From assembly GCA_037131575.1 (NCBI GenBank), contig JBAXQV010000155.1:1-7694 (forward strand): a stretch of DNA of 7,694 bases. The letters run 5' to 3'. The stretch's first letter is position 1. Each line of letters begins with the position of its first letter. The notes below the pieces were generated by a model. The model was not told the DNA's origin. It saw only the letters and a list, made by a program, of their open reading frames with translations, and made no database searches. Positions 5,980 through 7,694 of this stretch are shown in pieces. Source of the stretch: VFMC01 sp037131575. Its GTDB lineage: Bacteria; Actinomycetota; Acidimicrobiia; Acidimicrobiales; Ilumatobacteraceae. The position numbers and the translations under genes were made by a program.

Positions 5980-6814
5980 CGGCGACGGCCAACATGGCGG
6001 GTGCGAAACCCGGGGTGGGCAAGCCACTGGCGTAGCGGTATAGCGCCACGCGTGCGTAGCTCGACACTGCCGAGAGCAACAGCAGCGCGGTGAGCCAGGC
6101 CATGAAGAGCACGATGCCCACCACTACGGCCAGCACCGTCGACACCGACGCCAACGCCGCCACTGCGAAGATGGCGACGAACAAGCCCACCATGAGGCCG
6201 ACGGCATAGAGGCCGAGCCGCAAGGTCACACGTGCCGCACTCGACCACCGCTGTTTGAAGGTGGCGGTGGAGAGCTTCAACGCATCGATGGCGCCGATGT
6301 CGTTGGCAGCGATGATGGGGATGGCGAAGAACGAGGCGACCGACCAGGCGAGGTTGCCGAGCAGGCCCACGAGCGCGCCGCCCACACCCTTGAGCCGCTC
6401 TTCGAGGGCGCGCAACACGATGCCTACCGTTGCCGACAGCAACGCCCAACCCACCACACCGCGTTTGCGCGACCAGGCGGTTGCCACGGCCGACTTGATC
6501 GATGGGTCGCGGCCGTTCATCCGTTCATGGGCTCCGGCGGCCAAGGCGACAGCGAAGAAGGTGGACACGATGGCCACCACGTACACGCCGATGATGCCCA
6601 CCAGCACCCGAGCCACCGAGGCCGAGTCGGGAATGAGGAAGCCCACGATGAGCAGCGGCACGATGGCCACCAGTGCCGCCACGCCGCCAACCACGGGTAA
6701 CAACACGAGATCTTTGTCTTGACGCAGTGCATGCCACGCTGTGCTGACGAGGTTGCCACCCGTTGGCGCGGGCGAACCGGTTGCAGGCGCAGGTACCGGA
6801 GGAGGAAATGCCAT
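5963..6814 (-). CDS. Multi-pass membrane protein, DUF6159-like
   Basis: From the ATG at 6814 the product has 283 residues. A Pro/Ala-rich cytoplasm-like tail (residues 4-18) precedes STAWHALRQDKDLVLLPVVGG (24-44), which resembles the DUF6159 opening where a polar helix ends in RxDKEL-LLFPxxSG. Further family-like stretches are GRDPSIKSAVATAWSR (101-116) and GWALLSATVGIVLRALEERL (122-140-odd), followed by an AWSVASFFAIPII block. About six hydrophobic segments make it an inner-membrane protein. Function is unknown for the family; the layout (charged loops, no catalytic motif) gives no clue. I chose 6814 over upstream GTG/ATG codons at 6865 and 6850 because family similarity starts shortly after it and TACTGT ends 7 nt upstream, while the extra residues look unrelated. 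Its 3' end overlaps ung, and it diverges from the YihY gene 80 bp away. DUF6159 is assigned from memory of the motif pattern. Confidence 0.7.
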   Translation of the reverse strand: MAFPPPVPAPATGSPAPTGGNLVSTAWHALRQDKDLVLLPVVGGVAALVAIVPLLIVGFLIPDSASVARVLVGIIGVYVVAIVSTFFAVALAAGAHERMNGRDPSIKSAVATAWSRKRGVVGWALLSATVGIVLRALEERLKGVGGALVGLLGNLAWSVASFFAIPIIAANDIGAIDALKLSTATFKQRWSSAARVTLRLGLYAVGLMVGLFVAIFAVAALASVSTVLAVVVGIVLFMAWLTALLLLSAVSSYARVALYRYASGLPTPGFAPAMLAVAVTEKR

Positions 6815-6821
6815 GCCGCCA

Positions 6822-6827
6822 ACAGTA
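6822..6827 (-). promoter_or_regulatory. Possible -10 box of the DUF6159-like gene
   Basis: On the minus strand TACTGT (6827 to 6822) is followed by 7 nt and the ATG at 6814. No Shine-Dalgarno precedes that ATG. The -35 region is weak (ATGGCA at 6850 to 6845). It supports the 6814 start over the longer alternatives. Confidence 0.35.
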
Positions 6828-6881
6828 CCGCCGACATACAGAGCTGCCATGAGGGAGGCGTGCACAGGCGCGGCACCCCAC

Positions 6882-6887
6882 TAGGGT
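6882..6887 (+). promoter_or_regulatory. Possible -10 box of the YihY-like gene
   Basis: TAGGGT is followed by 7 nt and the ATG at 6895, as expected of a leaderless transcript. The same bases include AGGG, 8 nt before the ATG, which could instead serve as a weak Shine-Dalgarno; sequence alone cannot separate the two. No good -35 is seen. Confidence 0.38.
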
Positions 6888-6894
6888 CGCTTCG

Positions 6895-7694
6895 ATGGGT
6901 GAGCGATGGATCGATCGGCCGCGGGTGGCGCGACTCCGGCGCCGCTTCGTATCGGTCGATATTTCGCTGCGAGTGGCCGACAACTACAGCCGCCACCGCA
7001 CCGGGCGCAATGCCAGTCTGCTCGCCTACTTCGGCTTCCTGTCGGTGTTCCCACTCATTCTCGCGCTCACCGCGGTATTGGGGTTCGTGCTGCAGAATCG
7101 GGAAGACCTCCGAAAAAAGATCATCAACTCAGCGCTGAACAAGCTCCCCATCGTGGGCCAGACCATCGGCACCGATCCGGCCGCTTTGCGAGGCAACACT
7201 GGCGTGTTGGTGGTGGGGTTGGTGCTCGCCATCTGGTCGGGAATGCGTGCGTTCGTGGTGCTGCAGACAGCACTCGACGATGTGCGCGAACTCACCGACG
7301 ACGAACGCTGCAGCTTTGTTCGATCGAAGGTGAAGGCGTTCGTGGCGATCGTCGTGGTGGGCGGCTCACAGGTGGCCACCGTGGCCATCCACACCGTCAC
7401 CACCGCAGTGCACATCACCTGGCTCTACCAGTTGTTGCTGCTCATCAGTGGTGTGGCCATCAACACCGCCATCCTGGCGTTGTCGTATCGCGAGCTGTGC
7501 AGTGTTCGCGCCCCGTGGCGAGAGGTGTTTCCCGGCGCGTTCCTCGGCGGAGTCGCCTTCTCCGTCCTGCAGGCCCTGGGCACCTCACTGGTGGCGCGCA
7601 GCCTGGCTCATGCGTCGTTCGTGTACGGCACCTTCGCCAGCGTGATCGCGCTCATCTGGTGGCTGGGGTTGCATTCCACTGCGGCGCTCATCGG
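6895..7694 (+). CDS. YihY/BrkB (UPF0761-type) inner membrane protein, C-terminus beyond the right edge
   Basis: From the ATG at 6895 the frame stays open for 266 codons to the window end. After a basic N-terminus (RPRVARLRRRF), residues 31-56 or so run NYSRHRTGRNASLLAYFGF and then SVFPLILALTAVLGF, the family's first membrane segment with the conserved Phe-Pro. Next come a loop with LRKKIINSALNKLP, a second segment VGLVLAIWSGMRAFVVLQTALDD split by the typical W-S-G, a third around VVVGGSQVATVAIH, a fourth LLLLISGVAINTAIL, and the family's late block PWREVFPGAFLGGVAFSVLQ followed by YGTFASVIALIWWLGL. The family is widespread; it was once annotated as ribonuclease BN, and a transporter-like role is suspected but unproven. 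The Arg-Trp-rich ending of the C-terminal region is not in the window. It is divergent from the DUF6159-like gene. Confidence 0.9.
   Translation, partial: MGERWIDRPRVARLRRRFVSVDISLRVADNYSRHRTGRNASLLAYFGFLSVFPLILALTAVLGFVLQNREDLRKKIINSALNKLPIVGQTIGTDPAALRGNTGVLVVGLVLAIWSGMRAFVVLQTALDDVRELTDDERCSFVRSKVKAFVAIVVVGGSQVATVAIHTVTTAVHITWLYQLLLLISGVAINTAILALSYRELCSVRAPWREVFPGAFLGGVAFSVLQALGTSLVARSLAHASFVYGTFASVIALIWWLGLHSTAALI

Noticed and set aside
1..7694. tRNA or rRNA genes, CRISPR arrays, insertion sequences, phage or toxin-antitoxin genes
   Set aside because: I found no repeat-spacer pattern, transposase motif, terminal repeats or RNA-gene-like stretch; nearly all bases are covered by intact genes of uniform base composition.

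Overview
This is a high-GC (about two-thirds G+C by eye), densely coded bacterial chromosome segment. Protein families and codon style suggest an actinobacterium. An Acidimicrobiia-type member (Ilumatobacter-like) is my guess, because acyl-CoA synthetases of this style and 'TANNNT then 6-7 nt then ATG' starts are common there, but the sequence alone does not prove it. I see no RNA genes, insertion sequences, CRISPR or prophage, and no stretch over 300 bases without a gene.

Layout. (1) Positions 3-488, minus strand: a DUF4395 membrane protein, cut by the left edge. (2) A 91-bp divergent region (489-579) with a well-formed promoter for the minus gene and an 8+8 bp inverted repeat over its -35. 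(3) Positions 580-2753, plus strand: an alanine-racemase-like PLP protein overlapping by ATGA with a multi-pass YeiB/DUF418-type membrane protein, a two-gene translationally coupled unit. (4) A 47-bp convergent gap with a 15-bp tandem repeat that supplies three in-frame TGA codons. (5) Positions 2801-5266/5296, minus strand: an acyl-CoA synthetase and, upstream of it, a ROK-family sugar kinase, 9 bp apart. (6) Position 5308 onwards, plus strand: family-1 uracil-DNA glycosylase (ung), whose 3' end overlaps by 17 bp the convergent (7) DUF6159-like membrane protein (minus, 5963-6814). (8) Position 6895 to the right edge, plus strand: a YihY/BrkB membrane protein, truncated by the window.

How they fit together. 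Most genes look like ordinary accessory-housekeeping functions: base-excision repair, fatty or organic acid activation, sugar phosphorylation and membrane proteins. The only pair that looks like one functional module is the racemase-like protein plus the YeiB/DUF418-type membrane protein. It resembles a split version of the VanT architecture (membrane acyltransferase-like domain plus racemase domain) and could act on the cell envelope.

Several first-of-unit genes lack a Shine-Dalgarno sequence and instead have a TANNNT -10 box 6-7 nt before the start codon, the signature of leaderless transcripts. The internal operon gene at 1575 has a clear GGGAG. I found no convincing, wholly new biological system; the findings are modest and ranked accordingly.
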